Below, in pieces: positions 1 through 10,400 of a DNA stretch of 64,000 nt. The notes beneath the pieces were generated by a model. It saw only the letters and a program-made list of their open reading frames with translations, searched no databases and was not told the origin of the DNA. Position 1 is the stretch's first letter. Each line of letters starts with the position of its first letter. Source of the stretch: Asparagopsis taxiformis. Its lineage: Eukaryota; Rhodophyta; Florideophyceae; Bonnemaisoniales; Bonnemaisoniaceae. The translations under genes and the position numbers were made by a program. The stretch spans positions 1 to 64,000 of the forward strand of contig JALQPE010002712.1 in NCBI GenBank assembly GCA_030407315.1, in the 5' to 3' direction.

Positions 1-182
1 GGTGACTTGCAGAGATATGGCGCCCTGGAACACACATAGATGCAGGCCCCTACGAACACTCGCATCTTTCTTCAAACAGAGTTATAGGAAAACCTCTCGA
101 AGGCGCTCCACAGCCATGGAAGAGACTATTCGCCACATGAATTCTCCTTGGCCACTCCAACTGGTCACACCCATCGAACACA

Positions 183-1040
183 TTGGGAAACCCACGGATG
201 ATATCGCCCACAGACGGTGCAGTACTCGTTCGCGACGGATTCACCGTTGCACTGCACGACTTTGCCTCCCTGCTGCCCGATGCAACCCTCCTCGTTGCAG
301 ATATCGACGGCACCCGATCCTGCCACTCTTTTGCCTCTGCACAACTCCTCGTTCCCGTCTGGCACCATAACGCTATTCCCAACAACTCGGTGACACAGCT
401 GCACAAGCGTTCCTCACCCTCGCTAGACTGCGCGCCACGGCAGAAGGCCCTCCAATACATGACATGGACATTTCCGTCACCGTGGTAAAGTCCGCCTACG
501 TCATGGGAGGGTACGTCCCAGATGCCGACGACTTTGACCCGCACAGTGGCATGCTTCGCCCCAAAACGTGTCGAGGCACAAGCAGCAGCGCGTCTTTGCA
601 ACTTCATCGTTCGGCCCGCAAAGAGATCGCAGTACTCCTTTGTCGTCATCTCCGGAACTGCCGATGACTACAGAACCATATGGTTAGGGCGCGTCCTGGC
701 ACTGGTACGCCTGCAGTCTCCAAACCTGTTTCAACCTGTAGAACTCGCTTTCGTCAGTATATGACCTGCTTGCCCCAAAAACCGCTGTGGAAAAATCACT
801 TGGGTGCATTTGTTTAAAGTGGTCCACATGGGACCCGGACAACGGATCCGTTTGACAGCAATGACACTGCTCCCCACAGTGCAGGTGGTCCTTGGTTTGA
901 CCTCATTCCTGCATCTACTATATCTGGACCGTGCACATCGTACGAAGTAACTTCCAGTCAAGCCATTTACGAAACAATGCACTGGTCGGACCACCGTTTT
1001 CTATCTCAACCGCTTCTACACCAAACATGATTACCATTCA
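183..1040 (+). pseudogene. Decayed C-terminal part of a transposase
   Basis: No single frame stays open, but protein-like text continues across frame changes. In order there is a stretch ending PDADDFDPHSG (about 464-560), then ISGTADDYRTIWLGRV and VELAFVSIYD (about 640-765), and finally FYLNRFYTKHDY (about 990-1030). The pattern of a valine-rich segment, an LAxV segment and a FxxNxYxxxHD segment resembles the C-terminal end of Plavaka/KDZ-type fungal transposases as I remember them. At least three frameshifts and one stop are needed, so it cannot make a product. A competing minus-strand frame (50-649) is open but rich in Cys, Arg and Ser and looks like a shadow. The assignment rests on weak motif similarity. 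Confidence 0.35.
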
Positions 1041-1742
1041 CGATGATATAATGAAGAAGAATAAATCTAAATCGCAGCACTCTATTGATAATGTACTACA
1101 TGATGATAAACCTTCTAGTCAACGTCACATTTACTGCACTAATTTCAACCATCCTCCATTACGCCAAAACCGTTATCAGCAGTGGCTGCATGGCGCCGCT
1201 CCATGCCCCCATACTGTGGGGCATTGATTTCGACATTCAGGTTTGCAGTCAGGTGTCCAGCATATGGGTCAACGACGAAAAGTTCTGCGCCAATTAGTCC
1301 TTGCGCAATCACACAATCCATTAGCACCGAGGTTTGACGTAATATGCGATTGAATCCAATCCTCGGACACTAGAACAAGTGATGAGCAGCGGTTTACATC
1401 ATCAACGACATGAACAATTCCAGACCCCTCTCCGCTTTGCACACTTCAACAGCCTTCTCGTCACAGTACGGCTTGCAAACACCTGCATGACTGTGCACTA
1501 GTCCGCTGTTCGCTCTCGACAACGTCCCGTTTCTTCCCTTGCTTGCGAGCCTTGGAGACATACATGCAGTACACCACCATACCAACTAATTGCTGAAAAG
1601 CTACCCCCACATATTGACTGTACCTCTCCTTGTAACTCCTTCTGCCGTGCCCTCCTTTCCCCTTCGGTTCATCAACACTCCACAGTAGTCACTAGCCAAG
1701 CATCCAGGCGCGCCAGCGTTAGTATGCTCGTTTCTATGTCCA
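1041..1742. other. No intact gene; possible coding remnants
   Basis: Short open stretches occur on the minus strand (about 1145-1327 and 1394-1585), and the text between them is protein-like but interrupted by stops. I recognise no family. It looks like old, decayed mobile-element sequence continuing from the remnant to its left. Confidence 0.4.
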
Positions 1743-1982
1743 TTACTTGTTCTGGTCGTATCGAATAACCCCTGAAGATGTCCAGCACTTCACAGCTACT
1801 CGGTTGTTAAACCATGCATCACCATTCACTTCCATTTCGAAGCTGTCAAAAACCATGCCTTTGCTGTATCGCAGCTCTGAGAACGGTGCCGTTCGCCACC
1901 TCCCCATATCCAATCACCGTTTACTTTCCCGTTTCAAAAGCTTCTCAGACGCTTCGCGCTTTTGTTCCTCTCGCTCGTCCAT
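1743..1982 (-). pseudogene. Fragment of an unknown coding sequence with one in-frame stop
   Basis: One minus-strand frame reads from ATG (1980-1982) to TAA (1743-1745) over 80 codons and is broken only by a TGA at codon 23. The first part is charged and helix-like (MDEREEQKREASEKLLK). The second contains FSELRYSKGMVFDSFEM and WFNNRVAVKCWTS. I do not recognise it. It may be the tail of a longer gene whose upstream part is lost. Confidence 0.3.
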
Positions 1983-2529
1983 CTCAGCTCGCGTCGTCAG
2001 CAGCGTGCACTAGACATTAATTTCGTGTACCCCAGCGAACCGAACAATCTGTCCCTCGCATTACGCTTCCGTGCACTCATCACGTCGGACAGTTTCTGCG
2101 TCCACCTTCACTTTCAATCCTTGCTCCCCGCCACAGCCTCTTGACAGCACACACGCTGCTCCTCATCGGAAAACACATCACACACCACGGACTTTGACGC
2201 AGTACGTGTCGCACCAAGTCTTCAGCAGATCACTCTCGTCCTGTACGAAGGTGTATACCACTGCAGATTCTTGATGATATAGCCCGGAGGGGTAGCAATA
2301 TATCCTACACCGTTTTCGCTCCAAAGTGCCCCTTCTACCGGCTCTCACCTCGATGGTTACGTCCAGTCCAACGTCTCTGCGTTTGTTCCGCTATAGGGTC
2401 CAGCTCCATATTCTCGTTCTTGCACCACTTTGTCAGTTTTCCTCAACCGCCCTAAGAACTCACAGGTATTTCACAGGAATGGCTTTCTGTATTTGTCGAC
2501 TTACCGCCACCGTGATCACTGATTCTACC
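1983..2529. other. No recognisable gene
   Basis: All six frames are broken or of low coding character. Isolated minus-strand protein-like bits near 2340-2440 suggest decayed coding sequence, but nothing can be named. Confidence 0.4.
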
Positions 2530-2886
2530 TGTTCTCGCAATTGCAGTAAGGCGTGGCATTTTCCGCCTGCAGAGTCTTCACCTTAGCCTCCAACGCAACA
2601 ATCTCCGTGGTGAGCGCCTTGTTTGCTATGTCCTGGCTAACACTTTTTTTTCCAGCTCCGCGTCTTCTTCTTCTGCTGCATTGATGCGACTCGCCATTAA
2701 ATCGATGGATTCCGGCGGATGCAACCTCTCTGCCCTCACCGTCCCCCCATCTCCCACGCTATCGGGAATATGATGTCCTCCATCGCCAATAGCCTGACGT
2801 CGCGGGGGCGTTACGCGCATATTGGGCACCAATGACACTCTGTTGTGACGAGGCCCGACTCCGGCTGCTCTCTCCCTCAGTACCAC
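2530..2886 (-). pseudogene. Frameshifted coiled-coil coding remnant next to the element insertion point
   Basis: The minus strand from 2886 down encodes an Arg/Pro-rich stretch followed by a helix-like part ending EEEDAELEKK. A run of eight T (about 2646-2653) shifts the frame, and the coil continues in another frame (IANKALTTEIVALEAKVKTL) to a stop near 2533. This is consistent with a decayed gene whose upstream part would have lain beyond the insertion point. The sequence right of 50857 does not visibly continue it: an in-frame stop appears at once. No family is recognised. Confidence 0.35.
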
Positions 2887-2890
2887 CTTG

Positions 2891-2910
2891 CACTACGGTG
2901 TTGAGAATGA
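2891..2910 (+). repeat. Left CACTA terminus of element 1
   Basis: It begins CACTACGGTGTTGAG, identical to the inverted right end (50838-50857). Related starts are CACTACTGAGTTTGAG at 58545 (element 4) and CACTACGAGTGGGG at 51420 (element 2). The base pair just outside is TG. Confidence 0.8.
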
Positions 2911-2913
2911 AAA

Positions 2914-3290
2914 CAGACAGTAAATTTACTGTCTGAGACAGTAAAAATTACTGTCTGGCCAAGACAGTGCGCGGAGACAGTAAAATTTACTGTCTGGAAA
3001 TTTCAGAATACTGCTGCAGCAGTAAACTGGCACGAAATCTGGACAGTACCAAAAACAGTAAAATTTACTGTCCAGAACAGTAAATTTTACTGTCCGGAAG
3101 TGTTGCCGCCAGACAGTATGTGCAGACAGTACATTTTACTGTCTGAGACAATACATTGTACTGTATTACTGCACTGTCTGGGGAAATCTGTAGACAGTAG
3201 TGTAGATAGCAAATTGTATTGTCTGCGGGTAGTACCGTGCATTGTTTGACAACACTGTCTGGTGGAGTGGACTTAGAGGAAATATGGAGC
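2914..3290. repeat. Left subterminal palindrome array (ACAGTAAATTTACTGT type)
   Basis: About ten copies or half-copies of GACAGTAAAATTTACTGTC and variants stand in tandem and inverted orientation, including a CTGCTGCAGCAGTA variant near 3012. The array is almost identical to the right one (50451-50835). In En/Spm elements such subterminal repeats bind the element's own TNPA protein. By analogy these are likely binding sites for an element-coded protein; which one is unknown. Confidence 0.8.
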
Positions 3291-3796
3291 ATAGTGTTGG
3301 TGTGAAGGTAAATATTGGAATGGTGTGTGGTATACGACTATATTAATTGTGATGGTGCTTTACAGATAGTTGGGTGCGGGGAAGCTAGATGCTGAATAGG
3401 ACGTTGTAGAAAGGAAGATTGGGAGAACAGAACATATCTGGTTTGTCTCACCGTAAGGAGAGAATGTACAGAGTAGCTATAATATGTTGAGTTTAGCATT
3501 TCAAATTATACCTATCTATCTTTGCATTGAAAGTGTCTAGTAGGAGACGTCAGTCTGGTAGCGAGGTGTGGTATGCACAGGACGTGGGTGGTGGCAAAGG
3601 AAAGAATACGCACCATCCACCACTAAATTATGAAAAATAACCGTTACGGAGCACTGGGAAGCATTATTATTATGTAGAGTAGACCAGGATGGATGCATCC
3701 ACTGAAATGATATTTGCTACAACACTGCTGTACTAAGCGTGACATCCTTCCTTCAAAGCAATTCTCCTTTTAGCAAACTCCAATTGCAAGGTCAAG
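3291..3796. promoter_or_regulatory. Leader/promoter region of gene A, non-coding
   Basis: There is no coding frame. The segment is conserved in the right arm (49954-50450). It lies between the subterminal array and the start of A and probably holds the promoter of A, but I see no identifiable core element. Confidence 0.4.
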
Positions 3797-5281
3797 ATGA
3801 ATCCCGAAACCTCCGTAAGCATCGCCGCATTTTCCGAAATAACGCGTGAGGGCTTTTCGAACATCACTGCAGAGTTGAAAGCCCTGAGTGATAAAATGGA
3901 TGCCGTCGAGAAGAGCACCATTCAATTACGCGAGACTCTCGGAAATGTCGCCAAGACTGTCTCCATGCTAAACACCGATATGCAGGAGGTCAAGAGCATC
4001 GTCGATGGGCTTCTGAGCCAGGGACAAGGACATCCGAAGAAGATCGCCTCCGAGAAGGACAGGGAACGTCTCCGCATTGCGCAGGATGCGGAGAAATCGT
4101 TCACGTTCGAAATGGTGTGTGCTGTGCTGTGTGCTGTTGTTCCAACGTACACGAAGGCAATGGTGGATAAGAGGGATAGGCATTTCAACGGATGCCAGCT
4201 AATCAATACGCTGATGTTCGCCAGGCAGAGCAATGAGCGAAAGGATGTGTTCAATAGGACGCTTGCCGGCCGGAACCACATTGAATTGCGCTGCCAAGTT
4301 GTGACCTCTTTAATCAAGAATACGTGTCAAAACAATTCTTTCAGAGAGGGAGGAGACCGTTCCAGCTCCAATGGAACGTCGGAAGGTATCGAACGGTGGA
4401 GGGCGCGGGGGTATGTGACTACCGGGACCATTGAGGAGACAATTCGCGGAACGGACTCTGCTCGCATGGATGGAATGCATGGGACGTCCGAGGGAAGTGA
4501 TGGGGCCGCTCGAAAGCAGAAGCGAAGAAAGGTTGGTGACAATGGGCCGTTGCACAGAAAGGAGGTAGGCATCACTGTGACGAAATCGGCACTCACGGCA
4601 GTGACCGGGTTTATGAACAAGTCCAGAGATCATGTGCGAAACCGGTTCATCCGAGATCTTGGATTCGTTCTATACAGTGGGTTTCAAGGTTCAGTCCGAA
4701 TGGAGCATCATTTGCACGACGGTGGGCTGGACATTGAGTCAGTTCCAAGTCTGTACTCGGCGCAGAGGAAAATGAATGCAGCGGAGCGTGCAGCAATGGA
4801 TGACAAGAATATGAAGATTCTTCGCGACTTCATTGCAGTGCGAAAAGAAATGCTATTCAAAGTCGAGTACGAAGTTCAAATAATTGGAGAACCGGACAAG
4901 AGGTTTTTGACTAGGAGGATCAATTTAGTAGAGGTTGCACTGAACTTTGCAGTCGCCTACACGCAATGTTCTGATAAGAACATGTTCCTGCGACGTTCAG
5001 AATACTCCTTGCAATTCATCTACATACTTGCATACGGGTTCCGAACGATTTTGAAATTTCAAAGTGGAACAGAGGTGGAAGGAGCGCAAATCCGGGAAAT
5101 CAATGAAGCAGTGAAACTGCTTCTTCCCGGGGAGCGGGTGAGTAGTCGGTTCATGAATGAGGAGGTTTTGACTATATCGCGTGATAGATATGAAGAACTG
5201 AATGTAGACGATGGGGGGAATCAGTGCTGGAGGAGAGCTTCAGGTCTATGGAAGAGGACGGAGGAGATGCAGAATATGTGA
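3797..5281 (+). CDS. Element protein A (coiled-coil, uncharacterised family), left copy with altered C-terminus
   Basis: A 494-residue protein of a family I do not recognise. Residues about 1-75 are heptad-rich and likely form a coiled coil. A KQKRRK basic cluster (240-245) could be a nuclear localisation signal. The second half has a conserved core including GFMNKSRDHVRNRF and a segment around VEYEVQIIGEPD. The right-arm copy is 508 residues and ends in a strongly acidic tail (EEDGGDEEYVKVF). Here a one-base loss in a G-run near 5214 shifts the frame, so the tail becomes an unrelated 20 residues ending at 5281. The original frame would end at 5322. Homologues are A' (55567) and A'' (59237). 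A is always the first gene after a CACTA end, so it could be the subterminal-repeat binding protein (TNPA-like role). That is inference from position and the coil. Confidence 0.75.
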   Translation: MNPETSVSIAAFSEITREGFSNITAELKALSDKMDAVEKSTIQLRETLGNVAKTVSMLNTDMQEVKSIVDGLLSQGQGHPKKIASEKDRERLRIAQDAEKSFTFEMVCAVLCAVVPTYTKAMVDKRDRHFNGCQLINTLMFARQSNERKDVFNRTLAGRNHIELRCQVVTSLIKNTCQNNSFREGGDRSSSNGTSEGIERWRARGYVTTGTIEETIRGTDSARMDGMHGTSEGSDGAARKQKRRKVGDNGPLHRKEVGITVTKSALTAVTGFMNKSRDHVRNRFIRDLGFVLYSGFQGSVRMEHHLHDGGLDIESVPSLYSAQRKMNAAERAAMDDKNMKILRDFIAVRKEMLFKVEYEVQIIGEPDKRFLTRRINLVEVALNFAVAYTQCSDKNMFLRRSEYSLQFIYILAYGFRTILKFQSGTEVEGAQIREINEAVKLLLPGERVSSRFMNEEVLTISRDRYEELNVDDGGNQCWRRASGLWKRTEEMQNM

Positions 5282-5597
5282 AGGTATTCGTCGATGATGA
5301 AATCGAGAATGAAGGGGAGTAGTATCGGATGAAACCAGTTTCGGTGTAGTAGACGAAGAATGAAGAAATAAAATTTCTGTTGAGGTGAATTTTGTAATAG
5401 ATGGAAGTAGATAGATGCGAGACATCAGGAAACCAGTCAGACGATAGTGTCAAGTCGAAGGAAAAGCGCAGAGACAGGTAGTGGAATAGTCGAAGTAGGA
5501 AGGGGCGAGGGTATCCGTCTTTACTAGAAATTGATGGCCACAGGAGCTCTAGAATGGAATACCCAGGAACAGGATAACTACGGATAGGTGTGCTTTA

Positions 5598-6959
5598 TCA
5601 TTTTTGCTCCGGACTGCAGGTGGCAGGTGGAGGAGAGGGTGGGTGGGTAGTGTCTGAATCCGCATTGAAGCCAAGACGAGAGATAGCCTCATAGCCAATG
5701 TCTTCAAGCTCCTGGCATATAGTAGTACCACTGAAAATACAGCAAGGTAAGCGTAGATGTAGTGTACCAAACGTCTCTGCGGTTGATAGAGGCTGGAAAG
5801 TGCTGTAACAAGCTCGGCGCTGAATACGTCTCCACAGTAACGAAAACGTTGCTCCATAAGTAACAGTAGCCTTATCACGTAGGTGGAAAGAGTCCACGAT
5901 GCTAGACTGTGATAGTTGGCTAAGACATAGGGGATGTAAAAATGTATTGTTGACATGGTCAAACTCGTAGGAGTCTCTGCAAAGAACTGTCATACGTTGG
6001 TCTGGGCTGGACAGGACGTAAGCAGATGAGCCGACGAGAAATGCGGAAGAAGGAGCATCATGAGAGCAATCAACGTCGACTAGATTTCCTAAAATTCGGA
6101 CAATCGATGAGCTGCCTCCATCGCGTTCCGCCCTGCTCTTCACCAATATTTTCTGGAACCCGTGTTGCGAGGTACCTATGGAGTCACATAGTGCCTGAAA
6201 GGTGGGGAAAATGATGGAAAGATCCGACTCATTTCCAGAGGGAAAGGTGATGTCCTCAAAGGACGGCAGGAAGAGAACGTCACGATTCTCTTTCGCCTTG
6301 CATTGAATGGCAATAGTGCGGAATTGAGCAAGGGAGCAGTCAGCCTGTACTCTGATTTCTTCTTGCGATGTTTGTCGCATTCCCCTGGAGTGCTCGGATT
6401 TTGTCATCCGGAGGGAGAGGGGCTTGTCCGTGTACACACCAAGCTTCTGAAACAGAATGCTACATACAGTCAGAGCAGAGGAGGTCATGGAGCTGTTGGA
6501 ATCGAATGGAGGGGGAAGAGGATGTTTGGCAGCTGACTCCAGCTTTTCCAATCTTGCCAGCATTTCTGCTATGGTCTTCTTCATTTGATCCGCAGTGCAA
6601 TCTTGAAGGATGCCGCGGTGGCGGTGGCGAGTGTGGTCAATGCCGTAGTCCGGGTCTCTCTCTGCTGGGGATGCAGGTGAGTCCATACTGCGAAGCTCAC
6701 CACTTCGCCACGGGAGAACCCTTCCGGAATCCTTGTCGACGAGCTCGTTACGATCTGAAATCTTGACTTGAGAAAGGGTAGAGTCGAAACCATATTCAGC
6801 TTTGTATTCGAGCAATGCATGGAGGAATGGGTCTGTTTCAGTCTTGACCTGAGTAATTTCCTTGACGATTGCAGACCACCACACAATTTTTCGTTTCCTC
6901 CCAAACGGCCGAAGTTCCCATTGAACTTCTATAACGTCGTTTGGAGCGAGAGGAAGCAT
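5598..6959 (-). CDS. Element protein B (uncharacterised; Trp-rich Tudor-like N-terminus plus coiled coil)
   Basis: A 453-residue protein. Residues about 8-85 begin VIEVQWELRPFGRKRK followed by VWW, a basic and aromatic pattern reminiscent of Tudor/agenet-type chromatin-reading barrels; this is a guess from the pattern. A short coil (about 122-146, QMKKTIAEMLARLEKLE) follows. The C-terminal half carries a conserved segment ending in LPCCIFSGTTICQELEDIG. Start ATG is at 6957-6959. It converges with A (gap 276-316 bp) and diverges from C, with which it shares a 513-bp upstream region. Homologues are the right-arm copy (46794), B'' (61369-62756), which keeps all segments, and B' (57606), which lacks the N-terminus because of an insertion. 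Function unknown. Confidence 0.75.
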   Translation of the reverse strand: MLPLAPNDVIEVQWELRPFGRKRKIVWWSAIVKEITQVKTETDPFLHALLEYKAEYGFDSTLSQVKISDRNELVDKDSGRVLPWRSGELRSMDSPASPAERDPDYGIDHTRHRHRGILQDCTADQMKKTIAEMLARLEKLESAAKHPLPPPFDSNSSMTSSALTVCSILFQKLGVYTDKPLSLRMTKSEHSRGMRQTSQEEIRVQADCSLAQFRTIAIQCKAKENRDVLFLPSFEDITFPSGNESDLSIIFPTFQALCDSIGTSQHGFQKILVKSRAERDGGSSSIVRILGNLVDVDCSHDAPSSAFLVGSSAYVLSSPDQRMTVLCRDSYEFDHVNNTFLHPLCLSQLSQSSIVDSFHLRDKATVTYGATFSLLWRRIQRRACYSTFQPLSTAETFGTLHLRLPCCIFSGTTICQELEDIGYEAISRLGFNADSDTTHPPSPPPATCSPEQK

Positions 6960-7472
6960 GTTGGGATAGCTATGGGATAGAATTGTTGTATTAGTGAAAG
7001 CCTAACCGTTACCTTCTGCTAAAGAGTAGTATATACTAGGAGGATTGGAAAGGTCCAGAAGAGATGTTTAGGTGGTGTAGAAATAGAATGGACAATTGAC
7101 AAAATTGACACGTCAGTGTGGATGATGTCTGCCATGAACTGATTGCAGCATAAAATTTGATGTGAATAATCGTTCTAGAAGTGAATGTCGGATGCATACG
7201 ATTGGACTACAAAGATACGCTTAGAGATGTTACGGGGCCCAATAAATTGCATGGAAAAATATTTTGAGTATTACTTTAGTATTACATTGATTATTGAGCT
7301 AACAGTCGATGTAGTTATCTTGTAAAGGTTCGGACAGGGGTGGAAAGGAAACAGCCACCGAAGTGCTACCACTCGCTGACACTTTGTTTTAAACAACCAA
7401 CTTCTGCTTTGCGCCACCCTGGTCAAGCAGCAACCAACTATCCCTTTCTTAAAAACTCTACCTTTGTTCGCC
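6960..7472. promoter_or_regulatory. Shared divergent promoter region of B and C
   Basis: A 513-bp non-coding, AT-rich interval between the divergent starts of B and C. It is conserved in the right arm (46280-46793). The same divergent arrangement recurs in element 4 (62757-63485). No core promoter motif could be assigned with confidence. Confidence 0.45.
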
Positions 7473-10400
7473 ATGGAAGGAACGTTCCACAATCACGGTG
7501 AAAAGCACGACGGATGGGTGTTCATCGACCCCAATCAAGTCAGCAAATTCGTATCGATTCGCGATGTTGATGCAAGTCATGTGGAAGCGCTCATGGAGAG
7601 CATTCGCAACAGCGGTTATGACACAGCTCATCCCGTGACTGGCAGGTTTCGAGAAGGCGTTCTGGAGATATTGGATGGAGCGCACCGCTGCATGGCAATT
7701 GTACGTGGAATGGAGAAGGGCGTCTTTCCTCCTGGCGTTACGATTCCTATGCGAGAAGAGTCTATCGTGGCGGACACCAACAGCAGTACTGCTGTTGTGC
7801 TGGACCGTGTGAGAGCGACGACATCCAACGACATTGCAGGCCTGCAAAGGCGCATGATGTTTGTTGAGTATCTGATGATCGCCGTTGATCTCAGAGACGA
7901 GTACTGGGTCCAAAACGGAAAGGACAAGTACGCTCATATTTCGTCTGTGAGGATGGCCGATGTGTTGGGCTGGATCAAATCCTGCGATCCAAGCGGCCAA
8001 ATTGCTTCAAGCCTGAGTGGTAAACCGCAGTACAGCTCATGCATGTCTATCCTGGCTGTGCTTCGGCCGTATCACCGAGCAGAAGATTCGAGTTCGATTG
8101 ATTTGCGTCTGTGGCAAATGTTTTGTCATGCATGGGGACTCAATGCAGAGATGGGTGATTCTCCGAGGATGGTTGAGTTTCCGAAACAGGTGGGGGTGAC
8201 TAGTTCTCGTGCCGTCGAAATGTTTGGCAAGACACCCCGCGGAGAATTGTCCTCTCCACTGAACCGCGAACTGCTTTCGAGCAGGTACTTTCTAGACGGC
8301 GCTACATCCGACATGCAAGATTCTTTGCAGGCTAGCCAGAAGCGGTTCAGGAGGCTGATGGTTATGATGTGCCAGTGTATCTTGGCTATTCGCAGTAAGG
8401 AGATGGGCAGTGCGCCATCTAGGCGGGCCAGAGCCACATCCGGGGCCATTGGTGGTGGTGGAATGGTTGGAATTGCAACATCCAGTGCGCAAGCCAACCA
8501 GCTTGGATTTGTTGTCGACCGTGTGTTAGCTGCGTGGGATACCGGGGCAAGAGTGTTGGGGTATGAGGATGTTGAATCGATGTGCTGGCCGTTCATGGTA
8601 TTCGATCCTGCGAGCCTTTGCTTCAGGTCACTCCCGAATCGGTCTGATGGCTGCGCGGTCGAGGAGCATCGGAAAAACCTGACCATTGTCCCGAAAACTG
8701 TAGACAGTGAAAACGGGTTCTGTGCCGACCTTCCAGTGGCTGTGGATGCAAGGCTGCGATCATTGACAAGCGCCTTCCTGCTGTCGATACGCCAATGTGT
8801 CACTGAGGTGAATGTGTTCGCCGAGCGTGGTCAGCTGATGCAGAGACTTCGAGCCTTGCTTTTCGACACTCCTGACAAGTTCGGATTGAACTCGTTCATG
8901 CGAGCCAAGTTGAACACGTCTCATGCCCTGGATGGTCAGAGGAGGCTGAAGGCTTGGTTATTGCGAACCCGAGAGCAACGAAAGCTTCCTCTGACCATGG
9001 ATGAGTTGCACAGTCTTGAGGATACGCCCGAGCCTGGCATCCTTGAAGGTGCACCTGCGCAGATGGAAATATCCGCAGCAGTGCCAAACAATGGCAGCGA
9101 GGATATAGAAGAGGATAGTCTGGAGCCACAGAGGAAGAAGGCTAGGCTGGAGCGCGGTGGTGGAGAGGACGATAATGCGGCGGTTGCTAGCGAAACAGCA
9201 ACAAGAGAAGGTGCGGCCGAGGATGACGCTATGGAGGTTGACACTGTATCGCCTACAGAAGCACCGCTCGTTGACGTCGGAAAGGAATCCAAGCCGGAAT
9301 ATGTCACCAAGCTGGAAGCTGTGATGGGGCGTTACATTCACACTGTGAATTGTGACGCCACTGATGTAGCCAAAGAGGTGGAGGACAAAATTAGTTTCCT
9401 GGAAGATGGCGTGTTGGAGGACAGTGTTCAGCTTGTGCTCACTGATCCTCCATTCAACACGAGGCGGGAAGGCGGCAGAGAAAACTCGGAGTACGATATT
9501 CTGGAGCCGGAAGAGTTGGCGAGTGTTGCGTGTGAAATAGTTCGAGTTCTTCGGCCTGGCGGTCATGCTCTAATCTATTCCAGCGTGCGCCAACTCGTGG
9601 CATGGATGGATGCAATCAGAAATGCCGAGCCTGGCAAGATGATTGTGGACAGTGTTCCAGTCGTGCTATCTCGCCGACCACACAGCTTTACGTCCAATCC
9701 ATCGACGAAAACGTGCACACTGCATAATATGCACGATTTCGTTATCCATGCGTATAAGCGGGGGAAGGGTATGGCTGCATACGATATGGTGGATTACAGG
9801 TTGCACAATCCGGACATATCGAGGCACCCTGGGTTCACCAACGCGATTGACAACGTTCCGAGGTTGTCGGCTGGTGAAGCTCAATACGATGGGCAGAACA
9901 ACCGACTGCGCCATGAGCAGAAGGCGTTGACCACTCTTCGTGAGCTTCTGGAACGATTTTCGAAGCAGAACGATATCGTGATGGATTTCTTCTCGGGAAC
10001 ATACAGCACAGCCATAGCGTGTATGACGTTGAGGGATGGTACGTATCGTCGGTTCATTGGGTGTGAGAAGGAAAAAAGGTGCCACGATGCATCGCAGGAG
10101 TGGATACTGCATGCTTTCGTCAGTGAGGTGAAAGCCGGGCGATATGGGGGGATCTTGCAGCGTGAGGTGGAGAGTATTCTTGGGGACGAGTCGGTACCGG
10201 TCACAGGAAAAGCTCCAAGGCTTCGTCAGAAGCACATCTCAGATGCACCAGAAGGTTTACCTGCTGTGACAGCATTGCCGAACCATCTGCTTGTGTTCGT
10301 TGCGTCAATGAAGAAGGACGGGTCTATGCTTCACAGATTGAGCGGGGTGCCTATGGACCAGTGGCCGGCCGAGGACATGCACTCGTTTTGGAGCATAGAC

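Noticed and set aside
50..649. 199-codon minus-strand frame in the left flank
   Set aside because: The composition (Cys, Arg and Ser rich) looks like an antisense shadow. The plus strand has more protein-like text in pieces.
2914..3290. CRISPR array
   Set aside because: The repeats are AT-rich palindromes of variable spacing without unique spacers of constant length, and the context is eukaryotic.
8126..9566. Minus-strand frames antisense to C (225 and 202 codons)
   Set aside because: Shadow frames; C on the plus strand has clear enzyme motifs and a full-length open frame.
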